From: Microbulbifer sp. GL-2
Lineage (GTDB): Bacteria > Pseudomonadota > Gammaproteobacteria > Pseudomonadales > Cellvibrionaceae
DNA: 64,000 nucleotides
Reading direction: 5' to 3'
Assembly: GCF_007183175.1 (NCBI RefSeq)
Contig: NZ_AP019807.1
Coordinates: 2,152,001-2,216,000 of the forward strand
How positions within the stretch are numbered: the first letter of the stretch is position 1; the number at the start of each line of letters is the position of its first letter. The translations under genes and the position numbers were made by a program. Shown here piece by piece: positions 55,001 through 63,814 of this stretch. A model generated the notes under the pieces. It saw nothing but the letters and a program-made list of their open reading frames with translations. It did not search any database and had not been told where the DNA came from.

Positions 55001-55371
55001 TCGTAAATAAATTTAACTTCGCGCGCCTCGACCAGATTGAGTGGGATATTGGCACCGCTACTGTGTCCGCCCTGGCCGTAGTTCTCGTCCCAGCTATTGT
55101 TGAGGGCCGCTTTATATTCCCAATTGCCAGCAGGTACTAAAAAGCTGCCCTGCCATTTGTCATCTTCACTGTCGTAACTGAGCATGGTGGCTGCGCAACC
55201 CGGCTGCCAGTCGCCATCGCAACCCAGCTGGCTTTGCAAGTTGCCGGGGATATTCACTGCAGTGGGATCTGGTGTGTCTGAGGCCCAGACAGGTAACTGG
55301 GTGGAACAGAAGAGTGCCCCTAGAATGAATCCCGCTCTTATATCGGGACCTGTGAGTGTTGTGATTGGCAT
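52045..55371 (-). CDS. pulA: pullulanase-type alpha-1,6-glucosidase, exported
   Basis: A 1108-residue secreted glycoside hydrolase (GH13) that cleaves alpha-1,6 bonds of pullulan and branched starch. After a signal peptide (to about residue 31) there are two similar modules of about 95 residues, seen as CDGDWQPGCAATML and CLGDWQPSCLRTWM, each with an SWDENYG/DWDESYG motif: tandem X25-type starch-binding repeats. A pullulanase N-domain and CBM48 region follow. The catalytic core shows VVYNHTSAYG, the nucleophile in SFRFDLMGHH, the acid/base in IYLYGEGWNF, and the last Asp in NYIAAHDNE. SCCANTASEH is typical of pullulanases. GGGAAAAA precedes the ATG. No sugar regulator or malT-like box was recognised nearby. 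Confidence 0.94.
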   Translation of the reverse strand: MPITTLTGPDIRAGFILGALFCSTQLPVWASDTPDPTAVNIPGNLQSQLGCDGDWQPGCAATMLSYDSEDDKWQGSFLVPAGNWEYKAALNNSWDENYGQGGHSSGANIPLNLVEAREVKFIYDHESHWITDNNNSVIATVAGNFQYLLGCLGDWQPSCLRTWMQDTDGDGIYTFITSDLPVGSYEFKVALHEDWDESYGNGGANVSFTVAADNDEIYFTFDSNSKEVTVSSDGFTKGDLSNDKAHWVDATRFAWDIQVQEGNSVKLHYSSSAELKLEDGNVLSDGAINLTKLAALPDSSQQKFPHLAALSAWQLPEQTSLTDLVTQQLALAVYDTEGNLLDATGVQMAGALDDHFYYDGKLGARVGKNNIQLDLWAPTARSVKLHLFTDSARNSADQVVSMQRDESNGVWSANIDKQWDRGFYLYEVEVYSYFSRQIETNLVTDPYSLSLSINSGKSQIVNLDDRDLKPRGWDRLRKPRLAQPEDISIYELHVRDFSIADSTVPKAERGTFKAFTRHHSDGMRHLHKLSRAGLTHVHLLPAFDFATVNEDRTQQQQTADLSIYAPDSSEQQAQVDAVRDSDGFNWGYDPLHYTVPEGSYSTVPNGTARILEFRQMVQGLSRSGLRLVMDVVYNHTSAYGQYDNSVLDRIVPGYYHRRSVEGDVEMSSCCANTASEHAMMEKLMIDSLIIWASAYKVDSFRFDLMGHHSLDNILKAQVALQSLTHEVDGVDGSAIYLYGEGWNFGEVANDTRFVQARQTNMAGSGVGTFNDRLRDSVRGGNPFGGFEEQGFGTGLFTDSNGKFEGEDERTTLLTQADKVRVSLAGNLADYPFEDANGNIITGSALVYNGQPTGYTADPQESINYIAAHDNETLFDGIQIKANDSAGLRERVRIQAFSNSLVLFAQGVPFIHAGQDFLRSKSMDRDSYNSGDWFNALDFSLVTDNWGAGLPIADKNEESWSLMQPLLANLKLSPKRRHRQWSSALFREQLAIRNSSPLFRMADAESVKTHLKFLNTGPDQVPGLIVMELSDKDGNMDPRFERIVVLFNGDDEKVEFTSESLRGERLLKHPHQRRSVDPRLYRVKFDSGSGSFALPGRTTAVFVQPRRRY

Positions 55372-55967
55372 GGTTTTTCCCGTTTGTTGTTATGTGCTTT
55401 TGGAAATGGTTTTGTGTTTCTCTCAGAAGGCATTGAATCGCAGTCGCGTAGAGGCGACCTCCCACCCCAGGGAGGTGGAGACTGCTGGCCGAGAGGCCGG
55501 GCTTGTCACAAAATCTTTATAAAAGCGTCATTTAGAGGAAATACCTGCAGGTGAAGATGTTTCGCGAGTAAAGGAGATGGCGAGTAGAAAAGCTGGATCT
55601 ATACTCAACTGATCGGGTTACTGTGAGTCGAGAAAGGTGATGCACTCGCTGTAATCGGATTCGAAGGCCGGCTTTTGCCGGCTTTACTTTTTGTGGAGGG
55701 GCAGTTCTTCTGGTCCGATACGCTTGCCACTCCCCCCAAGCAGTGCTAATTTGCCCTTTAACGGTCAGTGATTGTGGCCGGGTTCAAATCTTATTTTACC
55801 GCGGAGGATGATTGATGATTGTTACAACCCTCCGCCGGGTCCAATAGCAGCCCTGAGCTGCTCCGCCCGGCGATAGACTCAAAACGTCGGGCTTTCCCCT
55901 GAGAAAGCTCTGTTGACCGTGTATTGGCGGTCGCTAGGTGCATTGTTGCGCCCAGAGGGTTTCAATC
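55372..55967. other. divergent intergenic region of about 600 bases
   Basis: Between pulA and rsgA. It contains a plus-strand terminator (listed separately) that belongs to neither gene, so a small RNA or attenuated leader may be encoded here. No ORF was supported. Confidence 0.5.
55664..55692 (+). terminator. orphan Rho-independent terminator
   Basis: GCCGGC-TTTT-GCCGGC hairpin followed on the plus strand by TTTACTTTTTG. It faces rightwards between two divergent genes and lies about 275 bases before the rsgA start, so it must end a separate short transcript or an rsgA leader. Confidence 0.75.
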
Positions 55968-57095
55968 TTGAGTAAATCACACTTTTTCCGTCGTTCTGTC
56001 AGCAGCCACGGCATCAAATCTGCACGCCTTTCTATTGAGCGAGAGCGCGAGCCTTCTCTACTGGAAAAACTCGGCTGGAAGTCATTCTTCCTACAGCAGC
56101 TGTCGTTCGAAGAGTTGGAACAAACTGTTCCGCTAAGAGTTATGGCGGTGCACCGCAGCCGTTTGGAGCTGGCGGGTGAGCAAGGGCCTGTATCCCTGCC
56201 GTTAACTGCTAATGTGGCCTCTAATCTGCCTACAGTGGGTGACTGGCTGCTGTTGCAGCGGGATACTGATCACTTTGTGCGCTTGCTGAATCGCAGCAGC
56301 CAGTTCGAGCGAATGGCACCGGGAGCTCAGCAAGTACAGATGATCGCCGCCAATGTGGATAGTGTCTTTATTGTCTCCTCCCTGAATGACGATTTTAATC
56401 TCTCCCGGATTGAACGGTATCTGGCCCTGGCTAAGGAATCCGGCTGCCGCCCCCACCTGATATTGAGTAAGGCTGACTTGTGTGAAGATCACAGTGTCTT
56501 CCTGCAAGCATTGCGTCCATACGGCGAGTTACCGGTTGCATTAGTGAATAGCCTCGATATGGGCAGCGTGGCGCAGTTGCGTCAGTGGTGCCTGCCGGGG
56601 GAAACCATCGCGCTGTTGGGATCGTCGGGAGTGGGTAAGTCCACTTTGCTCAATGCGCTTTCTGGTGAGCCCCTCGCTGAGACCGGGGAAATTCGCGAAG
56701 CCGATAGCAAGGGACGCCACACAACGCGCAAGCGCTCCCTCCACCCCCTCAGCTGGGGCGCGCTGTTACTCGATAATCCGGGTATGCGGGAGTTGGGGTT
56801 GGTACATGTTGAAGGTGGTCTGGCGCAGACTTTTGCAGATATCGAGGCCCTGGCGCGAGAGTGTCGCTTTTCCGATTGTAAGCACCAATCGGAGCCTGGT
56901 TGTTCTGTACAAGAAGCAATAGCAAATGGCTCCCTGGATGAGCGGCGTCTGCAAAATTGGCAGAAGCTTCAAGCGGAGCTTTGCCGGAATAATCGTACCC
57001 TGGCGCAGAAACGAGCTGGCGACCGGGCCCTTTCACAATTATATCGCTCTGTTCAAAACCAGGCTCGCCAACGCAAGTACGACGGGGGGGATTAA
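55968..57095 (+). CDS. rsgA: ribosome small-subunit-dependent GTPase RsgA
   Basis: A circularly permuted GTPase acting in late 30S ribosome assembly. In the order expected for this family, G4 (LSKADL) precedes G1 (GSSGVGKSTLLNAL), followed by the threonine-rich switch (GRHTTRKRSL) and G3 (DNPGMREL). The C-terminal zinc site is C-x4-C-x-H-x5-C in CRFSDCKHQSEPGC. An N-terminal OB-fold lies before. TTG at 55968 (giving SKSHFFRR) is preferred because GAGGG lies eight bases upstream; an in-frame GTG occurs ten codons earlier. Length is about 375 residues, slightly longer than usual at the N-terminus. A perfect terminator follows. Confidence 0.94.
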   Translation: MSKSHFFRRSVSSHGIKSARLSIEREREPSLLEKLGWKSFFLQQLSFEELEQTVPLRVMAVHRSRLELAGEQGPVSLPLTANVASNLPTVGDWLLLQRDTDHFVRLLNRSSQFERMAPGAQQVQMIAANVDSVFIVSSLNDDFNLSRIERYLALAKESGCRPHLILSKADLCEDHSVFLQALRPYGELPVALVNSLDMGSVAQLRQWCLPGETIALLGSSGVGKSTLLNALSGEPLAETGEIREADSKGRHTTRKRSLHPLSWGALLLDNPGMRELGLVHVEGGLAQTFADIEALARECRFSDCKHQSEPGCSVQEAIANGSLDERRLQNWQKLQAELCRNNRTLAQKRAGDRALSQLYRSVQNQARQRKYDGGD

Positions 57096-57152
57096 TACAG
57101 TAACAATTCTCCTCTCATGCCTTTAGTTTTGTAAGTATTACGAATCCAGGCG

Positions 57153-57185
57153 TTAAAGAGCAGCTGTGGCTGCTCTTTAATATTT
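57153..57185. terminator. terminator after rsgA
   Basis: TTAAAGAGCAGC and GCTGCTCTTTAA form a perfect 12-bp stem with TGTG loop, then TATTTTT on the plus strand. Confidence 0.9.
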
Positions 57186-57197
57186 TTCTGGAAGCTA

Positions 57198-57395
57198 TTA
57201 TGCAAGTTTCAATGCAACAACACCGGCGATAATTAACAGAACACCGAGGTAGCGGCCGAGGCTGGTGGTTTCACCGAGGAATACCACCCCTACCAGAAAT
57301 GCACTGGTGGCACACATGCTGGCCCAGGCTGCATAAGAACCCCGGTTGGGGTCTCTTTTACCAATTGCACTTGTGATCCAAAACCAAGCCTCTTT
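57198..57395 (-). pseudogene. C-terminal remnant of a DMT/SMR-type transporter
   Basis: On the minus strand the frame reads EAWFWITSAIGKRDPNRG, then YAAWASMCATSAFLVGVVFLG and GRYLGVLLIIAGVVALKL before TAA. The last membrane helix and the preceding loop are typical of drug/metabolite (SMR/EamA-like) transporters. The frame closes upstream at a stop and the first helices are missing, so the gene is N-terminally truncated. Confidence 0.75.
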
Positions 57396-57666
57396 AAGGT
57401 GTAATTTTTATTTTATAAGTTTGAACTTCACAGTTCCTCAGCAGGTTAGGTTTGAGAATCTCTTGATGCCATTTGGTATTAGGGGTTAATGAAAATTAAT
57501 TGGCTATTTTGGAATAATGCCTTTCTGAAGCTTGAGTTCAATTAAGCTATGTGTTTTGAATGAAAAGTTAGCAGAGTAATGTAGGGATCATTTTCTGGTA
57601 GGGGTGGGAAAACTCTTCCCTGCTCCTGTATGGTTGGCTGCGTAAAAGAAAGAATAAACTGGAAGC
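57396..57666. other. intergenic region before the second TonB receptor
   Basis: About 270 bases, AT-rich. The promoter of the TonB receptor must lie here, but no Fur box or other known operator was recognised. Confidence 0.4.
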
Positions 57667-59742
57667 ATGTTTAAAAAAAATAAGAGCCTGGGGCTAGTAT
57701 TGTCGGTGATCAGTCCGGTTACCCTGGCTGATCAGAAGCCTGTCGAAACTGTAGTGGTAACAGCCCATCGTGTTGAAAAACAGCATCAGGAATATTCCGA
57801 AAGCCTTTCAATGATTGCGGGTCAGGGTTTACAGCTGATCGAACATAATCATATCCAGCAGACCCTGGCGCGAATACCCGGTGCCAATGTGGCAAGGGGC
57901 AATGGTCAGGAGTATTTGCCGGCGCTGCGCTCTCCTGTACTTTCGGGCGCTGGAGCCTGTGGCAGTGTACTGACCATGGAGGATGGCATTCCCCTGCGGG
58001 CAAATGGATTCTGCAATATTAATGAATTGTTTGAATCCCACAGTGAAATGGCTCGGCGGGTGGAAGTTATCCGTGGCCCGGCAGGTACCCTATACGGATC
58101 TAACGCCATGCACGGTGTGGTGAATATTCTCAGTCCGAAAATTGGGGAAAATACCGAAAGCCTCACCGGTACTTTGAGTTTTGAAGCGGGTCCAGAGGAT
58201 TACTACCGAGCAAATATTTCAGCAGAAACTGCTATTTCCGTAAAGGAGGGGGTGCGTACAGACCTTTCTCTGGTATCTGGTGGTGGCAATAGGGACCAGT
58301 CTGGTTACGATCAGCAAAAATTCAGTTTTCTACACTCAGTTACAATGGGAGAGACACAGGTTCGTACTCGCCTGGCGGCCACAAATTTAAACCAGGAAAC
58401 GGCGGGGTATATTGACGGAAAAAATGCTTATCGGAACCAGACATTTGCCAGGAAAAATCCGAATCCCGAAGCATTCCGTGATGCCACTGCAATACGGCTC
58501 TACTCCATTCTTGATGTTGATCTGGGTAGGGGTAAACAACTGGTATTAACGCCTTATCTGAGAAAAACGGATATGCGCTTTCTGCAGCACTATTTGCCGG
58601 GACAGGCGCTGGAGGAAAATGGTCAAGAGAGTGTTGGCCTGCGTAGCAGTTATCTTTTTACCGATGAAAATAGCCTGGAAGTGGTAATGGGGCTGGATAC
58701 AGAGTTTACCCAAGGCTATTTACGCGAGACACAAAAAAATCCGACTGGGGGATCAGAATTTTTGCGGGAGACTATTCCTGAAGGCAAACATTATGACTAT
58801 CGAGTTGACGCTTATAGCATTGCCCCTTTTACTTTAGCCACTTGGAATATAAATAATATTTTGAAGCTTTACGGCGGAGTACGTTTTGAGTCGGTGCGGT
58901 ATGATTACAATAACAAAATGTTATCGGGCCGTACGGCTGAGAATGGTACCGCATGTGGCTTTGGTGGTTGCAGGTTCAGCCGGCCTGAAGACCGTGAAGA
59001 CAACTTCCACAACTGGTCGCCGAAACTGGGAGCTACTTATGAACTCACTTCAGACCTGCAACTGTTTGTAAATATGACTCGGGGGTATCGGGTTCCCCAG
59101 GCGACAGAACTCTATCGTTTACAGCGAGAGCAAGTTGCGGCTGAATTGGATTCCGAACAAATCAGCAGCGTCGAACTGGGGGTGCGGGGCCTTAAAGCGC
59201 GCCTTTCCTATGAAGTGGTCGCTTATGGGATGCACAAGCGCAATGTGATTTTCCGGGATACAGAGTACTTTAACCAGTCCAATGGAAAAACCTCACATCG
59301 TGGTGTGGAGCTGGCTCTTGGCTATGGATTCGCGCAGGATTGGCGAGTGGAGACCTCTTCCAGTTATGCGGAGCACCGTTATCGCGATACGCGAGAACTA
59401 CAGGACGTGTTACTGGATGGCAATCTTGTGGATTCAGCCCCCAGGGCTTTTGGCAGCTATCGCTTGCAATGGCAACCGCGACAGGAGATCACGGCTGAGC
59501 TGGAGTGGCTGCTTCAGGGGCGTTATTACACTGACCCCCAGAATCAACATGAATATTCCGGGCATAACTTGTTGAATTTACGGGCCCGCTGGGAGTTTGA
59601 TCGCTGGGCCCTTTCTGCGAGGGTGCTGAACCTTGCGAATAAAGCCTACGCAGAGCGGGCGGATTACAGCAGTTTTGTCGGTGACAGATACTTTCCTGGA
59701 GAACCGCGTTCGATTTATCTGTCGGTATCCTCCGAGTGGTGA
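57667..59742 (+). CDS. TonB-dependent outer-membrane receptor
   Basis: A 691-residue TonB-dependent receptor. Signal peptide MFKKNKSLGLVLSVISPVTLA; TonB-box-like VETVVVTAHRVE; plug domain with LARIPGANVARGN, MEDGIPLRANGF, VEVIRGPAGTLYGSNAMHGVVNIL; then a 22-strand-type barrel with TRGYRVPQATELYRLQ, and the family's C-terminal strand (YFPGEPRSIYLSVSSEW) ending in aromatic Trp. It belongs to the common siderophore/cobalamin/thiamine-like group, without the carboxypeptidase-like domain of the first receptor. The ligand is unknown. It ends at a strong bidirectional terminator. Confidence 0.94.
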   Translation: MFKKNKSLGLVLSVISPVTLADQKPVETVVVTAHRVEKQHQEYSESLSMIAGQGLQLIEHNHIQQTLARIPGANVARGNGQEYLPALRSPVLSGAGACGSVLTMEDGIPLRANGFCNINELFESHSEMARRVEVIRGPAGTLYGSNAMHGVVNILSPKIGENTESLTGTLSFEAGPEDYYRANISAETAISVKEGVRTDLSLVSGGGNRDQSGYDQQKFSFLHSVTMGETQVRTRLAATNLNQETAGYIDGKNAYRNQTFARKNPNPEAFRDATAIRLYSILDVDLGRGKQLVLTPYLRKTDMRFLQHYLPGQALEENGQESVGLRSSYLFTDENSLEVVMGLDTEFTQGYLRETQKNPTGGSEFLRETIPEGKHYDYRVDAYSIAPFTLATWNINNILKLYGGVRFESVRYDYNNKMLSGRTAENGTACGFGGCRFSRPEDREDNFHNWSPKLGATYELTSDLQLFVNMTRGYRVPQATELYRLQREQVAAELDSEQISSVELGVRGLKARLSYEVVAYGMHKRNVIFRDTEYFNQSNGKTSHRGVELALGYGFAQDWRVETSSSYAEHRYRDTRELQDVLLDGNLVDSAPRAFGSYRLQWQPRQEITAELEWLLQGRYYTDPQNQHEYSGHNLLNLRARWEFDRWALSARVLNLANKAYAERADYSSFVGDRYFPGEPRSIYLSVSSEW

Positions 59743-59786
59743 GAGGGTTAAATTATTTTTAACGAAAGTGGCTTGGCAATAAAAAG

Positions 59787-59816
59787 GGCAGGAAACTCCT
59801 GCCTTTTTTATTTTTT
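59787..59816. terminator. bidirectional terminator after the TonB receptor
   Basis: GGCAGGA-AAC-TCCTGCC hairpin, preceded by AAAA and followed by TTTTTTATTTTTT, serving both converging genes. Confidence 0.9.
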
Positions 59817-61665
59817 AGCCCGCTGAGGTTTGCGGGGATGGAGGGGAGGTCGCTCGGGCTGATGCAGAGCCCTGACTTTCAATCCAGCTGTTTATACGTG
59901 CCTCGAGAACATTCAGGGGCAGAGCGCCGGCGCCGAGAAGGGCATCGTGGAAACTGCGGATATCGAAATTACTGTCGAGGCTTTTTTCAGCTCTCGCACG
60001 TAACTCTTTAATTTTTAACTGCCCCAATTTATAGGCCAGGGCTTGTCCGGGCCAAATCAGGTAGCGGTCAATTTCCACGGTGACATCGTGCAGAGGTTTG
60101 GCGCTATTTTCCATAAAGTATTCAATGGCTTGCTCGCGGCTCCAGCCCAGCTGATGCATACCTGTGTCCACCACTAGGCGTACAGCGCGCCACATATCGT
60201 AGGTCAGTGCACCGAACTCGCTATAGGGATCCTTGTATAAACCCAGGTCATAACCGAGGCTCTCGGAGTAGAGCCCCCAGCCTTCTACGAAAGCGGTATA
60301 GAAGGTAAATCGGCGCAGTGGGTGGATATCAGTTTGTTCCTGGGCCAGCGCAATCTGTAAATGGTGGCCGGGCATTGCCTCGTGCACTGTCAGGGCTTCC
60401 ATTTCCCACTTGGGGCGGCTGGGCAGGTTGTAGGTATTGGCAAAGAAAATACCGGCGCGGCCGGCCTCGTTAGAGCCTGGTTGGTAATAGGCTGTGGTCT
60501 GCGACTGCTCTGAGTAGCTTGGAATGGGTTTCACCCCATAGGGCAGCCTGGGCAGGGTGCCGAACAATGCAGGCAGCTCACTATCGATACGCTTGGCAAT
60601 ATCCCGGTAGTCCCGCAGCAGGGCCTCACGGCTGGTGTGATAGAAGCGAGGATCTGTGCGCAGGAATTCGGTGAAGGCCTTGAAGTCCCCCTGGAAGCCT
60701 GTCTTTTGCATCACAGCTTGCATTTCTGCATGGATACGCTTCACTTCCGCCAAACCAATACGATGGATTTCCTCTGGGCTCAGCTCAGTAGTGGTGTTTT
60801 GTTCCACCTTATAAGCATACCAACGCAATCCGTCCTCGCGGCTACTGAGCGCGATATCCTTCTGTGCACCAGGGATATAATCGCGCTCGACAAATTCTGC
60901 CATTTGTCGCCAGGCTGGCAATAATTGCTTATTGTAAATACTCAGGGCACGTTGGCGCAGGCTCTGTTGTTTGGCGATCGGGATACCTCTCGGCATTTCC
61001 GCAAAGGCCTTGAGCAAGGGGCTCTGTTCCGGGGTTGCCGGGATCAGGGCGCGGATCTGCCTTGGCAAATCGCGCAGGGTAATCTGCGGCGGAGTAATCT
61101 CCTTTCTGAGTCCTTCGCGCATTGACTCCTGGGTTTGCTCAACCAAGCTGGAGAGCTTTTCCAGTCGGGTCAGAATATCCTCGTAATCGGCTACTGTACG
61201 ACGAGGCATGCTATTGAGTACCGCAGGCACACTGCGCTGGATACCGCTCATATGGGTGACCGGTTGCAGATGATCGGGAAACTGGTAGCCCTTCACCTCG
61301 CGAAGTAAATCCTGGTAGAGCAGTTGGTAGTCCAGCTGTTGCCGTTCGGGCAGTTCGCTGATATCGAGGTTGCGAGTGGCCCCTAGAAGTCGGCGGGTCT
61401 GTTCCTGGCGAACCTCAATACCCCTCTTTGAATTGTCCACCCAGCGGGTATTCTGGCCGGGATAGCCTTCATAGGTGGCCTGGCTGGGGAAGCTCTCCAT
61501 TATCCAGCGGTAGCGCAGATCCTGCAGCGCTATCAATTGCTCCGAAGCACTCTCTGTGGGGATAGCCTTGAAGGCCTTCCTGAAAACTTTCTGGTCCATG
61601 GCGGTAGCACTCAAGCTGGCGAGTAGACCAATAGAAGTAACAAGGGCTTTTTTGAAAAATGACAT
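59815..61665 (-). CDS. DUF885 family protein, predicted exported zinc peptidase-like
   Basis: A 616-residue exported protein with signal peptide MSFFKKALVTSIGLLASLSATA. The DUF885 family is largely helical and has a zinc-peptidase-like motif, seen here as LTVHEAMPGHHLQIALAQE (HExxxxH) around residue 440, with further conserved GWGLYSESLGYDLGLYKDPYSEFG and DVTVEIDRYLIWPGQALAYKLGQLKI after it. Family members have been suggested to be carboxypeptidase- or dipeptidyl-type enzymes; the substrate here is unknown. The frame is open 29 codons further upstream but the start at the signal peptide is chosen; GGGGGG precedes it at short spacing. Confidence 0.9.
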   Translation of the reverse strand: MSFFKKALVTSIGLLASLSATAMDQKVFRKAFKAIPTESASEQLIALQDLRYRWIMESFPSQATYEGYPGQNTRWVDNSKRGIEVRQEQTRRLLGATRNLDISELPERQQLDYQLLYQDLLREVKGYQFPDHLQPVTHMSGIQRSVPAVLNSMPRRTVADYEDILTRLEKLSSLVEQTQESMREGLRKEITPPQITLRDLPRQIRALIPATPEQSPLLKAFAEMPRGIPIAKQQSLRQRALSIYNKQLLPAWRQMAEFVERDYIPGAQKDIALSSREDGLRWYAYKVEQNTTTELSPEEIHRIGLAEVKRIHAEMQAVMQKTGFQGDFKAFTEFLRTDPRFYHTSREALLRDYRDIAKRIDSELPALFGTLPRLPYGVKPIPSYSEQSQTTAYYQPGSNEAGRAGIFFANTYNLPSRPKWEMEALTVHEAMPGHHLQIALAQEQTDIHPLRRFTFYTAFVEGWGLYSESLGYDLGLYKDPYSEFGALTYDMWRAVRLVVDTGMHQLGWSREQAIEYFMENSAKPLHDVTVEIDRYLIWPGQALAYKLGQLKIKELRARAEKSLDSNFDIRSFHDALLGAGALPLNVLEARINSWIESQGSASARATSPPSPQTSAG

Positions 61666-61803
61666 CTTCCCCCCAAATCGAAGCGGAAATTGATAGGTAA
61701 AGGGCTCGGAAAAAGCCCCAGCAATGCCCCGTGTCCGGATCGAGTGGGGCACGCTGTTGTTGGTGGCGGTCCAGTGGCTCCCTGAGTTACTGGACCGGCC
61801 CGT

Positions 61804-63720
61804 TTAATTGGCCGCTGCAGTGCGACCCTCGAAATTATGTGGGTTTAGCAGCTGCATGCGGCGGTGTATCTGCTCTTCAATACCGGCGGCATCAAGGCCG
61901 ATCCCTGCGAGCAGATCCTTGTGTTTGCCGTGCTCAATAATCTGGTCAGGCAGGCCTAACTGCAATACAGGCATGGTCCTGGCCGTAGCGTTGAGATACT
62001 CCAGTACTGCACTGCCGGCACCGCCGGCGATGGTGTTCTCTTCAAGAGTCACCAGTAGCTGGTGGCTATCGGCCAGTTCATCAATTAATGCTTCGTCCAA
62101 TGGTTTTACCCAGCGCATATCCGCTACGGTGGCACCGAGGCGCTCAGCTGCGGCCATGGCTGGAGCGAGCATGGTGCCAAAATTCAAAATTGCTACGCTG
62201 CTACCCTCGCGTAGTAAGCGGCCCTTGCCGATGGGGAGTTCACGCATTTCTTCTTCGGTCGCGGTGCCCAGGCCGGTACCTCGTGGGTAACGCACAGCCG
62301 CGGGACCATTGTGTCGGTAGGCGGTATACAGCAGCTGGCGGCACTCGTTCTCGTCGCTGGGCGCGGCAATAGCGAGGTAGGGAAGGCAGCGCATAAAGGT
62401 CAGGTCGAAGCTGCCTGCGTGTGTCGGGCCGTCTTCGCCCACGAGGCCGGCGCGGTCAATGGCGAAGGTGACATCCAGGTTTTGGATGGCAACATCGTGC
62501 ACCATTTGATCGTAACCACGCTGCAGGAAGGTGGAGTAAATAGCCACTACAGGCTTTTGTCCCTCGCAGGCGAGGCCTGCGGCCAGGGTCACGGCGTGCT
62601 GCTCGGCAATGGCTACATCGTGGAAGCGCTCCGGGAAGCGTTTGGAAAACTCCACCATACCTGAGCCCTCGCACATGGCGGGAGTGATGCCGATCAGTCG
62701 TTCGTCCCGAGCCGCGGTGTCGCACAGCCACTGGCCAAAGATATCCTGGTATTTGGGCAGCTTCTTCCTGCCCGGTACCGCAACCTGGACTTTGCTCTCG
62801 GGCTCCAGTTTATTTAGCGCGTGGTAGCCCACCGGATCGGCCTCTGCTGGGCCAAAGCCCTTGCCCTTGGTGGTGGCGATATGCAGTAACTGGGGACCGG
62901 GCTGGCTGCGCAGGTTGCGCAGAGTGTGCACCAGGTCGTGCATGTTGTGGCCGTCCAGCGGCCCCACATAATTGAAGCCCAGCTCCTCAAACAGGGTGCC
63001 GGGGGTGATCATGCCTTTGACATGTTCTTCAGTGCGTCGTGCCAGCTGCCAGGCTTTGGGAATCGCTGACAGTATCTTGCGGCTGCCCTCGCGCATATTA
63101 AGGTAGGTTTTACTGGCCAGGATTTTGGCGAAATAAGTGGCCAGGCCGCCGACATTTTTGGAGATCGACATACTGTTGTCATTGAGAACAACCAACATAT
63201 CCCGACCGGTATGAGCTGCGTGATTGAGCGCTTCAAAAGCCATGCCTGCGGTCATGGCTCCGTCGCCGATAACCGCGACTACTTTACGTTCATCAGGAGA
63301 GCCCAATGCCATCCCCAGGGCGGCGCCGATGGATGTGCTCGAATGGCCCACCCCAAAGGTGTCATACGGGCTCTCACTGCGCTTGGGAAAGCCGGACAGG
63401 CCGCCTTGCTGGCGCATGGTCAGCATCTGCTCGCGGCGACCGGTTAGGATCTTATGAGGGTAGGTTTGGTGGCCCACATCCCACACCAAGCGATCTTCCG
63501 GAGTATTGTAGATGTAGTGCAGGGCGATGGTCAGTTCCACCACACCTAGGCCAGCGCCGAAATGACCGCCGCTCTGGCCGACACAGTACAACAGGTACTC
63601 GCGCAGCTGGCTGGCAAGTTCGGGCAATTGGCGTTCATCGAGGGTGCGCAGTTGGGCCGGCTCGTCGATGGAGTCGAGCAGCGGCGTATGCGGACGTGTG
63701 CGTGGAATTTCTTCGAGCAT
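61804..63720 (-). CDS. dxs: 1-deoxy-D-xylulose-5-phosphate synthase
   Basis: A TPP-dependent transketolase-like enzyme that condenses pyruvate and glyceraldehyde 3-phosphate at the start of the MEP isoprenoid pathway. The 638-residue protein shows SGGHFGAGLGVVELTIALHYIYNTPEDRLVWDVGHQ, the TPP motif GDGAMTAGMAFEALNHA with VLNDNSMSISKNVGGL, the pyrimidine domain AEQHAVTLAAGLA and DRAGLVGEDGPTHAGSFDLT. ATG at 63720 is used; an in-frame TTG four codons earlier is possible. The C-terminal stretch of ispA lies just upstream in the same orientation, the usual ispA-dxs operon order. Confidence 0.96.
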   Translation of the reverse strand: MLEEIPRTRPHTPLLDSIDEPAQLRTLDERQLPELASQLREYLLYCVGQSGGHFGAGLGVVELTIALHYIYNTPEDRLVWDVGHQTYPHKILTGRREQMLTMRQQGGLSGFPKRSESPYDTFGVGHSSTSIGAALGMALGSPDERKVVAVIGDGAMTAGMAFEALNHAAHTGRDMLVVLNDNSMSISKNVGGLATYFAKILASKTYLNMREGSRKILSAIPKAWQLARRTEEHVKGMITPGTLFEELGFNYVGPLDGHNMHDLVHTLRNLRSQPGPQLLHIATTKGKGFGPAEADPVGYHALNKLEPESKVQVAVPGRKKLPKYQDIFGQWLCDTAARDERLIGITPAMCEGSGMVEFSKRFPERFHDVAIAEQHAVTLAAGLACEGQKPVVAIYSTFLQRGYDQMVHDVAIQNLDVTFAIDRAGLVGEDGPTHAGSFDLTFMRCLPYLAIAAPSDENECRQLLYTAYRHNGPAAVRYPRGTGLGTATEEEMRELPIGKGRLLREGSSVAILNFGTMLAPAMAAAERLGATVADMRWVKPLDEALIDELADSHQLLVTLEENTIAGGAGSAVLEYLNATARTMPVLQLGLPDQIIEHGKHKDLLAGIGLDAAGIEEQIHRRMQLLNPHNFEGRTAAAN

Positions 63721-63814
63721 CAATCGTATCAATGGCTACAGATAATGATAGTGAGGGGGATTGTATGCCCGTGACGGGCATAATGCATCCCAAAGGCGGG
63801 ACAGTTGCCTCGAT

